From Desertivirga brevis (GTDB lineage: Bacteria; Bacteroidota; Bacteroidia; Sphingobacteriales; Sphingobacteriaceae): a DNA stretch of 64,000 nucleotides. Location of the stretch: the NCBI RefSeq assembly GCF_017355835.1, contig NZ_JAFEWF010000001.1, forward strand, positions 558,001-622,000. Direction: 5' to 3'. Position numbers and translations under genes: made by a program. This document shows positions 1-9,956 of this stretch, in pieces. Numbering within the stretch: the first letter of the stretch is position 1; each line of letters opens with the position of its first letter. A model generated the notes under the pieces. The model saw only the letters and a list, made by a program, of their open reading frames with translations, did no database searches and was not told the DNA's origin.

Positions 1-1
1 G

Positions 2-745
2 TTAGCCGAGCTGCAGGACATGCTTTATGCCGATAACAGCAAATCTTTACTGATCATTTTCCAGGCGATGGATGCTGCAGGGAAAGACAGTGCCATAAAG
101 CATGTAATGAGTGGTGTTAACCCACAGGGGTGCCAGGTTTATAGTTTCAAACAGCCGAATTCAGAAGAATTGGACCATGACTTCTTATGGAGACATTATA
201 AAGCCCTTCCTGAACGGGGACGCATTGGTATTCATAACCGCTCTCATTATGAGAACGTTCTTGTATGTAAGGTGCACCCTAAATTCGCTGCAAATGAAAG
301 TAAACTTCCTTTAATGTACATTAATGAGAAGTTTTGGAATAACCGGTATCGAAGTATCAGAAACTTTGAGGAACATTTAACAGACAGTGGCACAACTGTA
401 ATAAAGTTCTATCTTCATATTTCTAAAGAGGAGCAAAAAGAGCGTTTTTTAAAGCGTATTGATGACCCTTCAAAAAATTGGAAGTTTTCCGCGTCAGATA
501 TTGATGAGCGGGAAATGTGGGATCATTACATGAAGGCTTATAAGGATGTATTTAGAGAGACAAGTACAGAAACATGCCCCTGGTATATTATTCCTTCAGA
601 CAAAAAGTGGTTTGCACGGATAGCTATCTGTCAAATAATAGTTGATACCCTCAGAGCAATGGATTTAAAATATCCAATATTGCCTGAAAGTGATTATATC
701 AGGCTTGCTGAGAGTAAAAAACGACTTCAGGAGGAAAAAGATTAA
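2..745 (+). CDS. ppk2: PPK2-family polyphosphate:nucleotide phosphotransferase, 5' truncated by window edge
   Basis: Transfers phosphate between polyphosphate and nucleoside phosphates in the cytoplasm. The open frame runs off the left edge (it reads LAELQDM before the first Met at 20), so about 30-50 N-terminal residues are missing and the Met at 20 is internal. PPK2 landmarks in order: the Walker A-like AMDAAGKD, SGVNPQGCQVYSFKQP, the Walker B-like region LPERGRIGIHNRSHYE, and the lid/C-terminal part KNWKFSASDIDERE followed by PWYIIPSDKKWFARI. The family assignment is firm. Whether it prefers NDP or NMP cannot be read from the sequence. It converges on the deacetylase lipoprotein gene, with a shared terminator between them. 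Confidence 0.93.
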   Translation, partial: LAELQDMLYADNSKSLLIIFQAMDAAGKDSAIKHVMSGVNPQGCQVYSFKQPNSEELDHDFLWRHYKALPERGRIGIHNRSHYENVLVCKVHPKFAANESKLPLMYINEKFWNNRYRSIRNFEEHLTDSGTTVIKFYLHISKEEQKERFLKRIDDPSKNWKFSASDIDEREMWDHYMKAYKDVFRETSTETCPWYIIPSDKKWFARIAICQIIVDTLRAMDLKYPILPESDYIRLAESKKRLQEEKD

Positions 746-763
746 AACCTTGAATCAGCATAA

Positions 764-802
764 AACAAGAAAGCCCGGCGAATATCGCCGGGCTTTCTTG
801 TT
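764..802. terminator. Bidirectional intrinsic terminator
   Basis: A perfect 17-bp inverted repeat, AACAAGAAAGCCCGGCG, with a 5-nt AATAT loop. It lies between the convergent ppk2 and deacetylase genes. The AAGAAA/TTTCTT flanks serve as a U-rich tract in either direction, so it should end both transcripts. Confidence 0.93.
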
Positions 803-816
803 CTACGAATAATAAC

Positions 817-1728
817 CTAGAAGCTGTTCTTCATACTATTATTTAGCGTTTTTGCGCTCCAGAAACCACTTGCAATAATTCTTCTGATCGTGAATAATGG
901 GTCATTTTCATCCCTTTTTGTCGAGAGGATAAATGCCGCCTTGAAACCTCTTTTTTTCAATTCAGGAATTGCTTCCTTATTCCATAGGCCAAAAGGATAT
1001 GCAAAGTAATCCATCTTTTTACCGGTGATCTCTTCTAAGCGCTTTGTAGGCTTTTCTATTTGCTGCACCCAGTCTTCCGCCTGATATTTTTTCACATTCT
1101 TATGATCATACGTATGACTTCCGATAGTATTCCCCTGGTCGGAAAGCTGTTTGATCTGATCGCTATCCATATACTTAAATCTTCCTCGGCGACCGATAGA
1201 AACAGTCATAATGAAGTATACGCCTTTGAAATTATACTTCTTAAGCTCCTCATTACCGACGGTGAACTGGTCAAGGTCTGTATCATCAAAAGTGATCATC
1301 ACCGGCTTGGAAGGAAGCGGATCTCCATAGACCAGGTAGTTATATAGCTGCTCCGGCAAAACGGTATGGTATCCACTGTCTGCAAGCATCTTTATATGAG
1401 ATTTAAAAGTAGCTACTGGTGTTATATAATCCTTCGCCGTCTGCGAGTCAGAACTTCTCCAATCACGAATTTGATGATAGCAAAGAATAGGAACCTGTTT
1501 CCGGGCTAAAATTGTCTTGGCATCAGCTGCAACCCTCGTCTTTGTAGCGCTGGCTTGCTGTTGTTCTGCATTTGTATTCTCTGTAGAAGCTGAACCTGTT
1601 GTAGGAGAAGCACTTTCAGTTGCTGCTGCTGTTGTACCTTCACTTGTCTTTTTGCTTTCACCACAAGATGCCAGTAAAATAGTTACCGGAAGAGCTATTG
1701 ATAAAAATCCTTTTGCTAATTGTTTCAT
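817..1728 (-). CDS. Lipoprotein polysaccharide deacetylase (NodB domain, CE4 family)
   Basis: 303-residue predicted exported lipoprotein. The signal peptide ends in the lipobox LLASC, with lipidated Cys22. A Ser/Thr/Ala/Gln-rich tether (about 25-65) is followed by a NodB-like domain from about 78. It carries the start motif ILCYHQIRDW, the TFDD motif (catalytic Asp148 and metal Asp149), the SHTYDH metal motif (His205 and His209) and AYPFG. All core residues for a metal-dependent N- or O-deacetylase are present, so it is probably active on an envelope or extracellular glycan; the substrate is not evident. It is a single gene, 57 bp downstream of murI in the same direction. Confidence 0.9.
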   Translation of the reverse strand: MKQLAKGFLSIALPVTILLASCGESKKTSEGTTAAATESASPTTGSASTENTNAEQQQASATKTRVAADAKTILARKQVPILCYHQIRDWRSSDSQTAKDYITPVATFKSHIKMLADSGYHTVLPEQLYNYLVYGDPLPSKPVMITFDDTDLDQFTVGNEELKKYNFKGVYFIMTVSIGRRGRFKYMDSDQIKQLSDQGNTIGSHTYDHKNVKKYQAEDWVQQIEKPTKRLEEITGKKMDYFAYPFGLWNKEAIPELKKRGFKAAFILSTKRDENDPLFTIRRIIASGFWSAKTLNNSMKNSF

Positions 1729-1785
1729 AAGTTCGAAATACGTTCTGGAAATACTCTTTGTTTTATTTTAAAATTCTGTTAGTTC

Positions 1786-2616
1786 TTAATGTAGGGCTAA
1801 ATGCTTCGAAAACACTTGGTGTCCCAGAAAAATTGCGGCCTTCTCGTTGAAGCTCTCGGTCGACTCCGTTGTGTAAAATTCACTTATACCGCCTTTTGAA
1901 CATAAGCGTTCAATTTCCGGATGTCTTACCATATAATCTTTTAAGCTTGCCGCTACCAATCCTCCCTGAGAAACCACCTGGACGTTCCCCGGCAGGTACT
2001 GTTTAATTTTGCCCAGCAATAATGGGTAGTGTGTACATGCAAGGATCAGAGTATCTATATCGGAAACCTTTTCCAGGATATTGTTAAGGTTTTTTTGAAT
2101 GAAATAATCCGCTCCATTCGAGTTGAATTCATTGTTCTCAACCAGTGGAACCCACATGGGGCATGCTTCCTGTACAACATCTATATCTGGAAAAAACTTC
2201 CCGATTTCAAGCACATATGATTCAGAACTTATTGTTCCCTGGGTGGCAAGTATTCCAACCTTTCGGGTTTTCGTAAGTTCTCCAACGATTTCAGCTGTTG
2301 GCCTAATTACCCCCAACACCCTGCGGAAGTCGGGCAGGTTGGGAATATTGTTCTGCTGAATACTTCTTAGTGCTTTGGCCGATGCAGTATTGCAAGCTAG
2401 AATTACCAATTTGCATCCTTTTTCGAAAAGGTGCTGCACGCACTCCCATGTATATTTGTAAACAGTTTCGAAACTCCGGGTACCGTACGGAACTCTAGCG
2501 TTATCTCCTAAGTACAAATAATCATACTCCGGCAGTTGCTTCACTATCTCTTTAAAAACAGTTAAACCTCCATAACCAGAATCAAATACCCCAATAGGAC
2601 CATTCTTCTCAGACAT
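1786..2616 (-). CDS. murI: Glutamate racemase
   Basis: Converts L- to D-glutamate for peptidoglycan, without a cofactor. 276 residues, normal for the family. IGVFDSGYGGLTV is at the N terminus. The two catalytic cysteines sit in ACNTAS (Cys75) and ACTHYPLL (Cys194), each with its usual context. The start is the only Met ahead of the conserved N-terminal strand. Cytoplasmic. Two other precursor-pathway genes, mpl and ddl, lie elsewhere in the window. Confidence 0.96.
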   Translation of the reverse strand: MSEKNGPIGVFDSGYGGLTVFKEIVKQLPEYDYLYLGDNARVPYGTRSFETVYKYTWECVQHLFEKGCKLVILACNTASAKALRSIQQNNIPNLPDFRRVLGVIRPTAEIVGELTKTRKVGILATQGTISSESYVLEIGKFFPDIDVVQEACPMWVPLVENNEFNSNGADYFIQKNLNNILEKVSDIDTLILACTHYPLLLGKIKQYLPGNVQVVSQGGLVAASLKDYMVRHPEIERLCSKGGISEFYTTESTESFNEKAAIFLGHQVFSKHLALH

Positions 2617-2677
2617 TGCGCGAAATTAGGAAATCTTTGCTAACAGAACTTAAACGGTTTTAGATAAAGTTATTTAC

Positions 2678-3298
2678 TTACAACTTCATTCTAATTACCT
2701 TCACCGGGTCGCCCCGTTTTAAACAATTATGTTCGTCCCATTTGCTCTTTTGCAATCGCATGATCTCTTCTTGTTCAAGGCCTTTGATTTTCCGTTCCAA
2801 TCTTTCGAGACAGAGCTTTTTATTCTGAAGCTGCGAATTAGTATCCATAGCCAAAACCTGTATTCCGGTTGGGATATGTATACCCCTAACTGCCGTCTCT
2901 ACCTTGTTTACATTCTGTCCTCCGGGCCCGGAAGATCTTGCGGTATCGAACGCTACTTCAGTCGGATCCCAAACGATATGCTTTCTTATTTCGAATACCT
3001 CTACTCCCACGAACCAATTTTTACGCTTATGGGCAGGCCGGTAGGGACTCAGCCCTACCCATTGAATTGTACCTTGCCATTCCTCAATCAATGGAGCTAA
3101 AAGGCTTCCTTTAACTAAAATAGAAGCTGACAATAAAGTCCCCTTTATGCTACCATGCTCCTGCTCAATGATCTCAGCCTTAACCCCTGTTTTCCTTACC
3201 TGATCCAGCAATAGGTCTAAGACCCTCGCCACCACCCTGGAACATTCTACAGGCCCTCTTCCAGACGTTATTTGAATAATCTTTTCTTCCATCATCAT
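2678..3298 (-). CDS. prfH: Peptide chain release factor H (ribosome rescue)
   Basis: 206-residue class I release-factor-like protein. It has the catalytic GGQ (126-128) in SSGPGGQNVNKVETAVR but lacks the codon-recognition domain of RF1/RF2. PrfH proteins act with a linked RtcB ligase: PrfH frees the nascent chain from ribosomes whose 16S rRNA is cut at the decoding centre, and RtcB reseals the RNA (established for enterobacterial homologues; inferred here). The start overlaps the rtcB stop by one base (TAATG), just behind an AAGGAG sequence, which indicates translational coupling. Three successive ATG codons begin the frame. The third has the best Shine-Dalgarno spacing, so the true start could be 3-6 nt further in. 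Confidence 0.93.
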   Translation of the reverse strand: MMMEEKIIQITSGRGPVECSRVVARVLDLLLDQVRKTGVKAEIIEQEHGSIKGTLLSASILVKGSLLAPLIEEWQGTIQWVGLSPYRPAHKRKNWFVGVEVFEIRKHIVWDPTEVAFDTARSSGPGGQNVNKVETAVRGIHIPTGIQVLAMDTNSQLQNKKLCLERLERKIKGLEQEEIMRLQKSKWDEHNCLKRGDPVKVIRMKL

Positions 3299-4698
3299 TA
3301 CTCCTTATTCATTCTAACAATCATGGGTTTAAACTTCCCCTCTATATCAACGAGCTCCTTCTGGGCTGTCATAACCTTTTCAATGTCTTTATAGGCTGTA
3401 GGATTTTCTTCCACGCTCCCACCAATTAAGCTAACCCCGGCTGCTGAAAGGACTTTCTTCATTGCAGACACGGTCATGTTATCTTTTGCAGATTGTCTGC
3501 TCATTGCCCTCCCTGCTCCATGCGAAGCTGAGAATATAGAACTTCCACTTCCTAGTCCTCTTACCAGATAAGCGGGAGCAGTCATGCTTCCTGGAATAAT
3601 CCCTAGCTCTCCCTTATGTGCAGGAGTAGCGCCTTTACGGTGAATAATAACATCGTTGTTATTCCATTGATCTTTCCATGCAAAGTTGTGGTGATTTTCT
3701 ACTTTGAATAGCACCTCAAGTCCCAGCTCTTTAACCAGGTTAGAATGGATCTGATCGTGGCAAGCTTTCGCATAATCGCCTGCCAGGTTCATACAATTCC
3801 AGTACTCTTGTCCCGCTTCAGAATCCATGTCTAACCAAGCCAGTTGTTGTGCCTGACGTGGGAGCTTACAGGTGTTCATAGCTATATTGGTGTAATGCTT
3901 AGCAATATTTGCCCCTAAACCTCGACTTCCGGAATGAGAAAGAATGGCCGAGTATTTTCCTGCCACAAGCCCTAAGGTGTTATTATCAAACAACTCGATC
4001 TCGCCAAACTCAACAAAATGGTTTCCACTTCCTGAGGATCCGAGCTGCCTTACCGCCTTTCCATGTAATTGCTTCAATAAAGGCATAGCCCTGAAAAGTG
4101 GATCATCTAATACTTCATGTTCCTGCCTGAAGTCTAGTCCTCCCTCCATGCCAAAATGAGTGCACTTTTTTATGGCTTCTTTTATCTGAAAGCTATATCG
4201 CTTTAAATAAGTATCACTTGCATTAATTATCGAGAGAGACATCCTGCAGCCTATATCCATTCCTACCGCGTAAGGAATAACGGCATTTTTTGTAGCCAGA
4301 ACACCACCGATTGGTAAACCATATCCCATGTGAGCGTCGGGCATCAGCGCGGCAGCTACACTTACGGGCAACAACGAAGCTAACTCGATTTGTCTTTTCG
4401 CAATAGCCTCGATCTCCTTCCCACCATACATTTTAAGTGGAGCAGGCTCTTCCATAAGAGAATGAACCTTGAATTGAATTTCCTTTGTCTTGCCAGTCAG
4501 CACTTCTGCCAATTTTCCTAATACATCATCTTCCAGAAAATCTTCAGGCCTTTCTCTTAGAGAGCTTAGCGTTTCTAATTGTTCTGATTTTGTATGATAC
4601 TTGAAATGTTTATTAAAAATGTTTATTGCAAGGCTTCTCGCCTTGTCGTTAGTATAACCTATTTTACTTAGATCTTTTGTTCTTAATGAATGGCCCAT
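3298..4698 (-). CDS. rtcB: RNA-splicing ligase RtcB, PrfH-linked type
   Basis: 466-residue GTP- and Mn-dependent ligase joining 2',3'-cyclic phosphate (or 3'-phosphate) to 5'-OH RNA ends. The core carries VGMDIGCR (metal Cys151), SSGSGNHF (His227), ILSHSGSRG (His255), VENHHNF and the guanylation motif ASHGAGRAMSR (His393). About 75 residues precede the catalytic core, an extension I associate with PrfH-linked RtcB. First gene of a two-gene operon with prfH. No RtcA, RtcR or archease gene is nearby, so it is better read as a ribosome-repair ligase than as a tRNA-splicing one. Confidence 0.94.
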   Translation of the reverse strand: MGHSLRTKDLSKIGYTNDKARSLAINIFNKHFKYHTKSEQLETLSSLRERPEDFLEDDVLGKLAEVLTGKTKEIQFKVHSLMEEPAPLKMYGGKEIEAIAKRQIELASLLPVSVAAALMPDAHMGYGLPIGGVLATKNAVIPYAVGMDIGCRMSLSIINASDTYLKRYSFQIKEAIKKCTHFGMEGGLDFRQEHEVLDDPLFRAMPLLKQLHGKAVRQLGSSGSGNHFVEFGEIELFDNNTLGLVAGKYSAILSHSGSRGLGANIAKHYTNIAMNTCKLPRQAQQLAWLDMDSEAGQEYWNCMNLAGDYAKACHDQIHSNLVKELGLEVLFKVENHHNFAWKDQWNNNDVIIHRKGATPAHKGELGIIPGSMTAPAYLVRGLGSGSSIFSASHGAGRAMSRQSAKDNMTVSAMKKVLSAAGVSLIGGSVEENPTAYKDIEKVMTAQKELVDIEGKFKPMIVRMNKE

Positions 4699-4837
4699 TT
4701 AGCATGTTCAGTTTTTCTGATCCGGCTTTTGCCAGAGCAGGTAATAAATTATTTCTGAAATTTGAATAGGTGATTCGTCCCGGGTTGGGATATACCCTTT
4801 CGGCAATGCCTGGCACTACAAGATGTTCAATCTGAAA
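4664..4837 (-). other. Protein-like open frame overlapping the rtcB start; possible gene remnant
   Basis: A 57-codon stop-to-stop frame, out of phase with rtcB and overlapping its first 35 nt. It reads like real protein (for example AERVYPNPGRITYSNFR, then LLPALAKAGSEKL) but has no ATG; a GTG at 4816 would give 50 residues. It may be the decayed C terminus of a lost upstream gene, an unusual leader peptide, or chance. The rest of the 286-bp gap (4838-4984) shows nothing I can name. Confidence 0.25.
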
Positions 4838-4984
4838 TTAAAATAGAATACAGAGCCACGCTGTTAAGCGTACATCGAAAGGGGCGATATGTAAATAAGC
4901 TCGGTCATGATTCCTGATATTTGAGTTTAAAGGAATTATTGCAAAAGTATAATTTTTTTAGAAAATATCTCACCTCACTTAAAA

Positions 4985-5710
4985 TTATTTAAGCATGACG
5001 GTAATTGCTTGTCCTACGAGAATAGCGATACCAAAACTTAATAAGGTTCCTATAAGGACATATTCAGTAAACTTCAAATCGTTTCCCTCCTTTAAGTCTC
5101 CGAAACGAAAGATTGATTTTGCTGCAATAAGAAAGCCCACAGCTTCGTAATGACCTGTTGTGATAAATAGAAAAGTAAGTAGTCGTTCCAGGATACCTAT
5201 ATATTTTCCTGCACTTTCAAGAGATCCAATTCCGGTTAAGTTACTTGCAGGAAGTGGCACATTGGGTGTCCATTTTGCAATAAGAGTTTTTATTATGATG
5301 GAGGTAGGATAAGTAAGGAAAAGAAGCGCGAGTGTTAGGATCCAAAAAGTATCAGATTTGAAATAGCTGAAATCAATGCTTGGGTGCTCATAGGTGTACC
5401 ATACTATAACAATGGTAAGTATATGAAACAACTGATCGGCAAAGAACCATCTTCTTTTAGTGTCGGGCCTTTGAAAACTTAATTTAATGCCATCGATAAT
5501 GCCGTGAAAAAGCATGATCAGTAAAGCGGGTACAAGAAAACCCGCATTCCATGTGAATAAAATTGTAAGGATCCCATGGATTAAAATGTGATAGTAAAGT
5601 TTAGGGGATTTCAGCTTCCTGGCCTCCTTCTCAATTACCCATCTGTCTGGCTGTAAAAAGAAATCGCCAATAAGGTGGGCAACAAGGAGTTTAATTAGAA
5701 GCAGGTTCAT
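4985..5710 (-). CDS. DUF3307 integral membrane protein, SatD partner
   Basis: 241-residue polytopic membrane protein. The N-terminal signature LLVAHLIGDFFLQP followed by HILIHGILTILF matches DUF3307. About six hydrophobic segments can be seen (roughly 1-18, 40-70, 85-105, 118-140, 180-200 and 215-240). The His and Asp residues in the first helices (HLIGDFF, HILIHG, HGIIDG) recall ligands or a catalytic centre, but no activity is established. It overlaps satD by 20 bp, so the two are translated together. No terminator is evident downstream. Confidence 0.85.
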   Translation of the reverse strand: MNLLLIKLLVAHLIGDFFLQPDRWVIEKEARKLKSPKLYYHILIHGILTILFTWNAGFLVPALLIMLFHGIIDGIKLSFQRPDTKRRWFFADQLFHILTIVIVWYTYEHPSIDFSYFKSDTFWILTLALLFLTYPTSIIIKTLIAKWTPNVPLPASNLTGIGSLESAGKYIGILERLLTFLFITTGHYEAVGFLIAAKSIFRFGDLKEGNDLKFTEYVLIGTLLSFGIAILVGQAITVMLK

Positions 5711-6314
5711 CGATAGAAGATAGATTTTTTATTTTTTTCTTATAAAGGGAATTGAGTTCCAATATCTCAAAAAAATTGGCACGAGACAAGGCCTCACTTA
5801 CAGATGATTGAGTTTTATTAGTAAGCTCGGCTAATTCCGACTGAGACGCTCCTTGGTTTTCTAATGCTATTTTAACCATTTCTGCCACCGCAGGCGTCCA
5901 TTTATCTACCGCGATTAGAGCTAGTTTCAGGGCAATATTAAACTCGAAATCAAAATCTGCCGAAGCTGATCTGACAGACAAGCTTACCTTTTCTTTTTTC
6001 AGCAACTCAAACTTTTCCCCCGAAAATATGAAAGCCTCTCCGTTTGATTCACTTAATTTTTCGGCAGTATATCCTTCCCTTCCAATGCCTATAGCTATGC
6101 GGACGTCAATATTCTTAATGGTTTTAACACAAGCTTTAATGTAGATCGCTTTAAGAAGAGCCTCTTCCACTTCTGTTTTCAATTGAAAGCTGTCTCCCCG
6201 GAATATTTCCCAGCTTTCTTTACTACCAAGTGCCTCTTTTAATACAGAAAGCCACTCCTCTGTAGAAGTGGCTTTCCGTGAATTTATTATATCGCCTGTT
6301 AGTATAGCTATCAT
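5691..6314 (-). CDS. satD: SatD-family protein with C-terminal helix-turn-helix
   Basis: 207 residues. The N-terminal half (1-145) has two conserved acidic motifs, LTGDIINSRK and FRGDSFQL. Their spacing recalls the metal-binding Asp pairs of palm/cyclase folds, though I do not claim activity. The C-terminal part (about 145-200) contains a clear helix-turn-helix, GASQSELAELTNKTQSSVSEAL. The name comes from a streptococcal acid-tolerance locus; the function is unknown. It is coupled to the DUF3307 membrane protein by a 20-bp overlap and preceded by a three-palindrome array, so it is probably an autoregulating DNA-binding sensor. The promoter is not resolved; TAATTTG-like sequences lie within the array. 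Confidence 0.85.
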   Translation of the reverse strand: MIAILTGDIINSRKATSTEEWLSVLKEALGSKESWEIFRGDSFQLKTEVEEALLKAIYIKACVKTIKNIDVRIAIGIGREGYTAEKLSESNGEAFIFSGEKFELLKKEKVSLSVRSASADFDFEFNIALKLALIAVDKWTPAVAEMVKIALENQGASQSELAELTNKTQSSVSEALSRANFFEILELNSLYKKKIKNLSSIDEPASN

Positions 6315-6323
6315 TTTACAATG

Positions 6324-6397
6324 ATCGGCAAAACAGCCGATAATTCAAATTATCGGCTAAATAGCCGATATACTAAATTATCGGCCAATTAGCCGAT
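6324..6397. repeat. Array of three ATCGGC-N6-GCCGAT palindromes, candidate SatD operators
   Basis: Three copies of ATCGGC-N6-GCCGAT at 6324-6341, 6352-6369 and 6380-6397, with centres exactly 28 bp apart. The N6 cores are AAAACA, TAAATA and CAATTA on the + strand. The middle copy extends to TATCGGCTAAATAGCCGATA. The array fills the 93-bp gap between the guaB stop and the satD start, so it can serve only satD-DUF3307. Strictly repeated spacing of identical half-sites points to binding by several dimers of a regulator, most simply SatD. Confidence 0.85.
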
Positions 6398-6407
6398 ATC
6401 ATATTAA

Positions 6408-7932
<1,525 letters not shown>

Positions 7933-8028
7933 CTATATGCTTTGGTAAATCAAGCTAGATTGCAGAATAACAGCTAATTTAATATTAAGATTACTTGGAG
8001 CAGACTTTCAGATAACATAGTAATGAAA

Positions 8029-8062
8029 AAAGGGAAGGCTCTCAATACAACGCCTTCCCTTT
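8029..8062 (-). terminator. Intrinsic terminator of dps
   Basis: An 11-bp stem (AAAGGGAAGGC paired with GCCTTCCCTTT) around a 12-nt loop, followed on the minus strand by a run of T. It begins just beyond the dps stop codon. Confidence 0.88.
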
Positions 8063-8067
8063 CAATT

Positions 8068-8547
8068 CTAGTTTTTACCGCAATAAGCGCGAAGCATCCA
8101 AGTGTTCTTTTCTTTGAACTGCATGAAGCGATTGATCATGTCGTTAGTACCGTCATCGCCCGAATCAGCAGTAAGCTCCATAATCTCTCTTTCCATTTCG
8201 ATCAAGGCAGAAAAGTCGTCAAGAATAGATGACACCAATTGTACGTCTTCCACACCTTCAGTAGGGATCTCTTTAATTCTGGAAACAGAAAGATAATCCT
8301 GGTATGTGCTTAAAGGAGCTTTACCAAGAGTAAGGATACGTTCAGCCAGCTCGTCTATAGTAGCGATTGCATTAGTATATAACTCTTCAAACTTTGCATG
8401 AAGTGTAAAGAAGCTTTTTCCTTTAACATTCCAGTGGCAGCCTCTAAGCTTTTGATAATGAATATGGTAATTAGCTAATAAATCATTCAAGTGATCTACG
8501 ATAGGTTTAACTTTAACTTCTTCAAGTCCGATTTTTTCTGCGTCCAT
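8068..8547 (-). CDS. dps: Dps/ferritin-like DNA-protection protein
   Basis: 159-residue ferritin-fold protein; Dps proteins form dodecamers that oxidise and store iron with peroxide and protect DNA. The intersubunit ferroxidase residues can be seen in HIHYQKLRGCHWNVKG and HAKFEELYTNAIATIDELAERI. The length and the four-helix pattern match Dps rather than bacterioferritin. It is a single gene with its own terminator. A near-consensus -7 box (TATTTTG) lies upstream on the minus strand; no OxyR or PerR site was identified. Confidence 0.94.
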   Translation of the reverse strand: MDAEKIGLEEVKVKPIVDHLNDLLANYHIHYQKLRGCHWNVKGKSFFTLHAKFEELYTNAIATIDELAERILTLGKAPLSTYQDYLSVSRIKEIPTEGVEDVQLVSSILDDFSALIEMEREIMELTADSGDDGTNDMINRFMQFKEKNTWMLRAYCGKN

Positions 8548-8596
8548 AAAATGATGTAATTTTTTGCAATTGAAACCTGCAAAATAAGCAAAGGTT

Positions 8597-9934
8597 TTAA
8601 GAGTTTATTTTTCTAACAAATACATTATAATTTTCCTGTTTAATAACCAAAACCTGGCTACCCTGATTGATAAAGCCGTCTAGCGATACAGCATCATACC
8701 ATTTTTCGTCGATCACTACTTTACCCGACGGCCTTAGGTCTGTTTTAGCTACACCTGTTTTATCCACCAGCGCTCCCACTTGTTTGCCTGATACATAACC
8801 TTGCTGGGAGCGTTGTTCGTCCTGCAGCACGAGGCGTTGGAATACCGGCGAGCGCATTAGCGACTTACCAAAGATCACCGACACTATTATGGCTGCTACC
8901 ATCGCACCTATAACAGTTAATACAGCAGTAGTCAATTTTTCTGGACCTGTTACCGTAAAATCAAACCAGTTATTCAACACCATACTGAGAGCCAAACCTG
9001 CAATCAGGCAGATTATTCCAAGAATTCCTGCTACTCCAAATCCCGGTATCACAAAAACCTCCAAAAGCAACAAAATAATACCTAACAGAAACAGGCCTAT
9101 CTCCCAATGTTCGGCCAAACCTTCAAGGTAAAGCGGAGCAAAATAAAGCAGGGAAGCTACTACAGAAACCAATAGTGCAAATCCGATCCCGGGGGCCTGC
9201 ATTTCGAAATAGATCCCCCCTATTATCAGAAGAATCAAAAGACCGCTGATGGCCGGACTAATAAGAAATGCCAAGACTTTATCAAGGGCGCTTTCCTGAT
9301 GCTTTACGATAGTTGGGCCATTTAACCCTTCTGCAGCAACCACGGCATCAACATCTTCAACTTCCGCATCGCAATATCCAACTTTGGCAGCTTCCGATGC
9401 AGTAAGGGTTAACACCTTTCCTTTAGGTTTTAGTCCTGGTATCTCCACATCAGGATCAACAAACCCTTCTGCAATTATAGGATTCCTTTTCTTGGCTTCG
9501 GCAGTGGCCCGCATCCTTCCCCGCATGTACGATTGATACTTCTCAGGCAATACCTCCCCTTTCTCATTCACCACACTTGCGGCGCCAATGTTAGCAGATC
9601 TAGACATATAGATCTTATCGCAAGCAATTGCAATCAAAGCCCCGGCAGATGCCGCATTATTTTCAATGAAAACAATGGTTCGGATGGGCGAATTAAGGAT
9701 TTTAGTGCGAATCGAGTCGGCGTACTCCACCATACCACCATAGGTGTTCATATCAATTATAATAGTCTGCGCCCCAGATTCTTTAGCTTTATCAAAAGCT
9801 TTCTGGGTTAAACGCCATGCTGCAGGCCCTATCTCAGCTTTCATCTCAAATAGATAGACCGTTTGCTTTTGAGCGAGTATTTGCAGCGACTGCGACAGCA
9901 GGATTATAAGTAATAATTGTTTTAGGTATTGCAT
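8597..9934 (-). CDS. NfeD-type membrane-bound serine protease (ClpP class)
   Basis: 445 residues. A signal peptide (cleavage after about residue 21) leads into a ClpP/SppA-like periplasmic protease domain (about 23-200) with the nucleophile Ser96 in NAASAGAL. Then come about five hydrophobic segments (roughly 220-355) and a C-terminal NfeD OB-fold (about 380-440). Long NfeD proteins cleave membrane proteins and usually work with an SPFH (slipin/FloA) partner. None lies next to this gene: the upstream neighbour is divergent, with only 22 bp between start codons. Confidence 0.92.
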   Translation of the reverse strand: MQYLKQLLLIILLSQSLQILAQKQTVYLFEMKAEIGPAAWRLTQKAFDKAKESGAQTIIIDMNTYGGMVEYADSIRTKILNSPIRTIVFIENNAASAGALIAIACDKIYMSRSANIGAASVVNEKGEVLPEKYQSYMRGRMRATAEAKKRNPIIAEGFVDPDVEIPGLKPKGKVLTLTASEAAKVGYCDAEVEDVDAVVAAEGLNGPTIVKHQESALDKVLAFLISPAISGLLILLIIGGIYFEMQAPGIGFALLVSVVASLLYFAPLYLEGLAEHWEIGLFLLGIILLLLEVFVIPGFGVAGILGIICLIAGLALSMVLNNWFDFTVTGPEKLTTAVLTVIGAMVAAIIVSVIFGKSLMRSPVFQRLVLQDEQRSQQGYVSGKQVGALVDKTGVAKTDLRPSGKVVIDEKWYDAVSLDGFINQGSQVLVIKQENYNVFVRKINS

Positions 9935-9956
9935 GAGTATTTAATTTACTTTGTGA

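Noticed and set aside
4740..4830. tRNA-like sequence (CCCGGGTTGGGA) upstream of rtcB
   Set aside because: No cloverleaf can be formed and no anticodon arm is found on either strand.
6324..6397. CRISPR or REP element in front of satD
   Set aside because: Only the palindromic half-sites are conserved, spacing is a fixed 28 bp, and the sites lie in a promoter gap; operators fit better.
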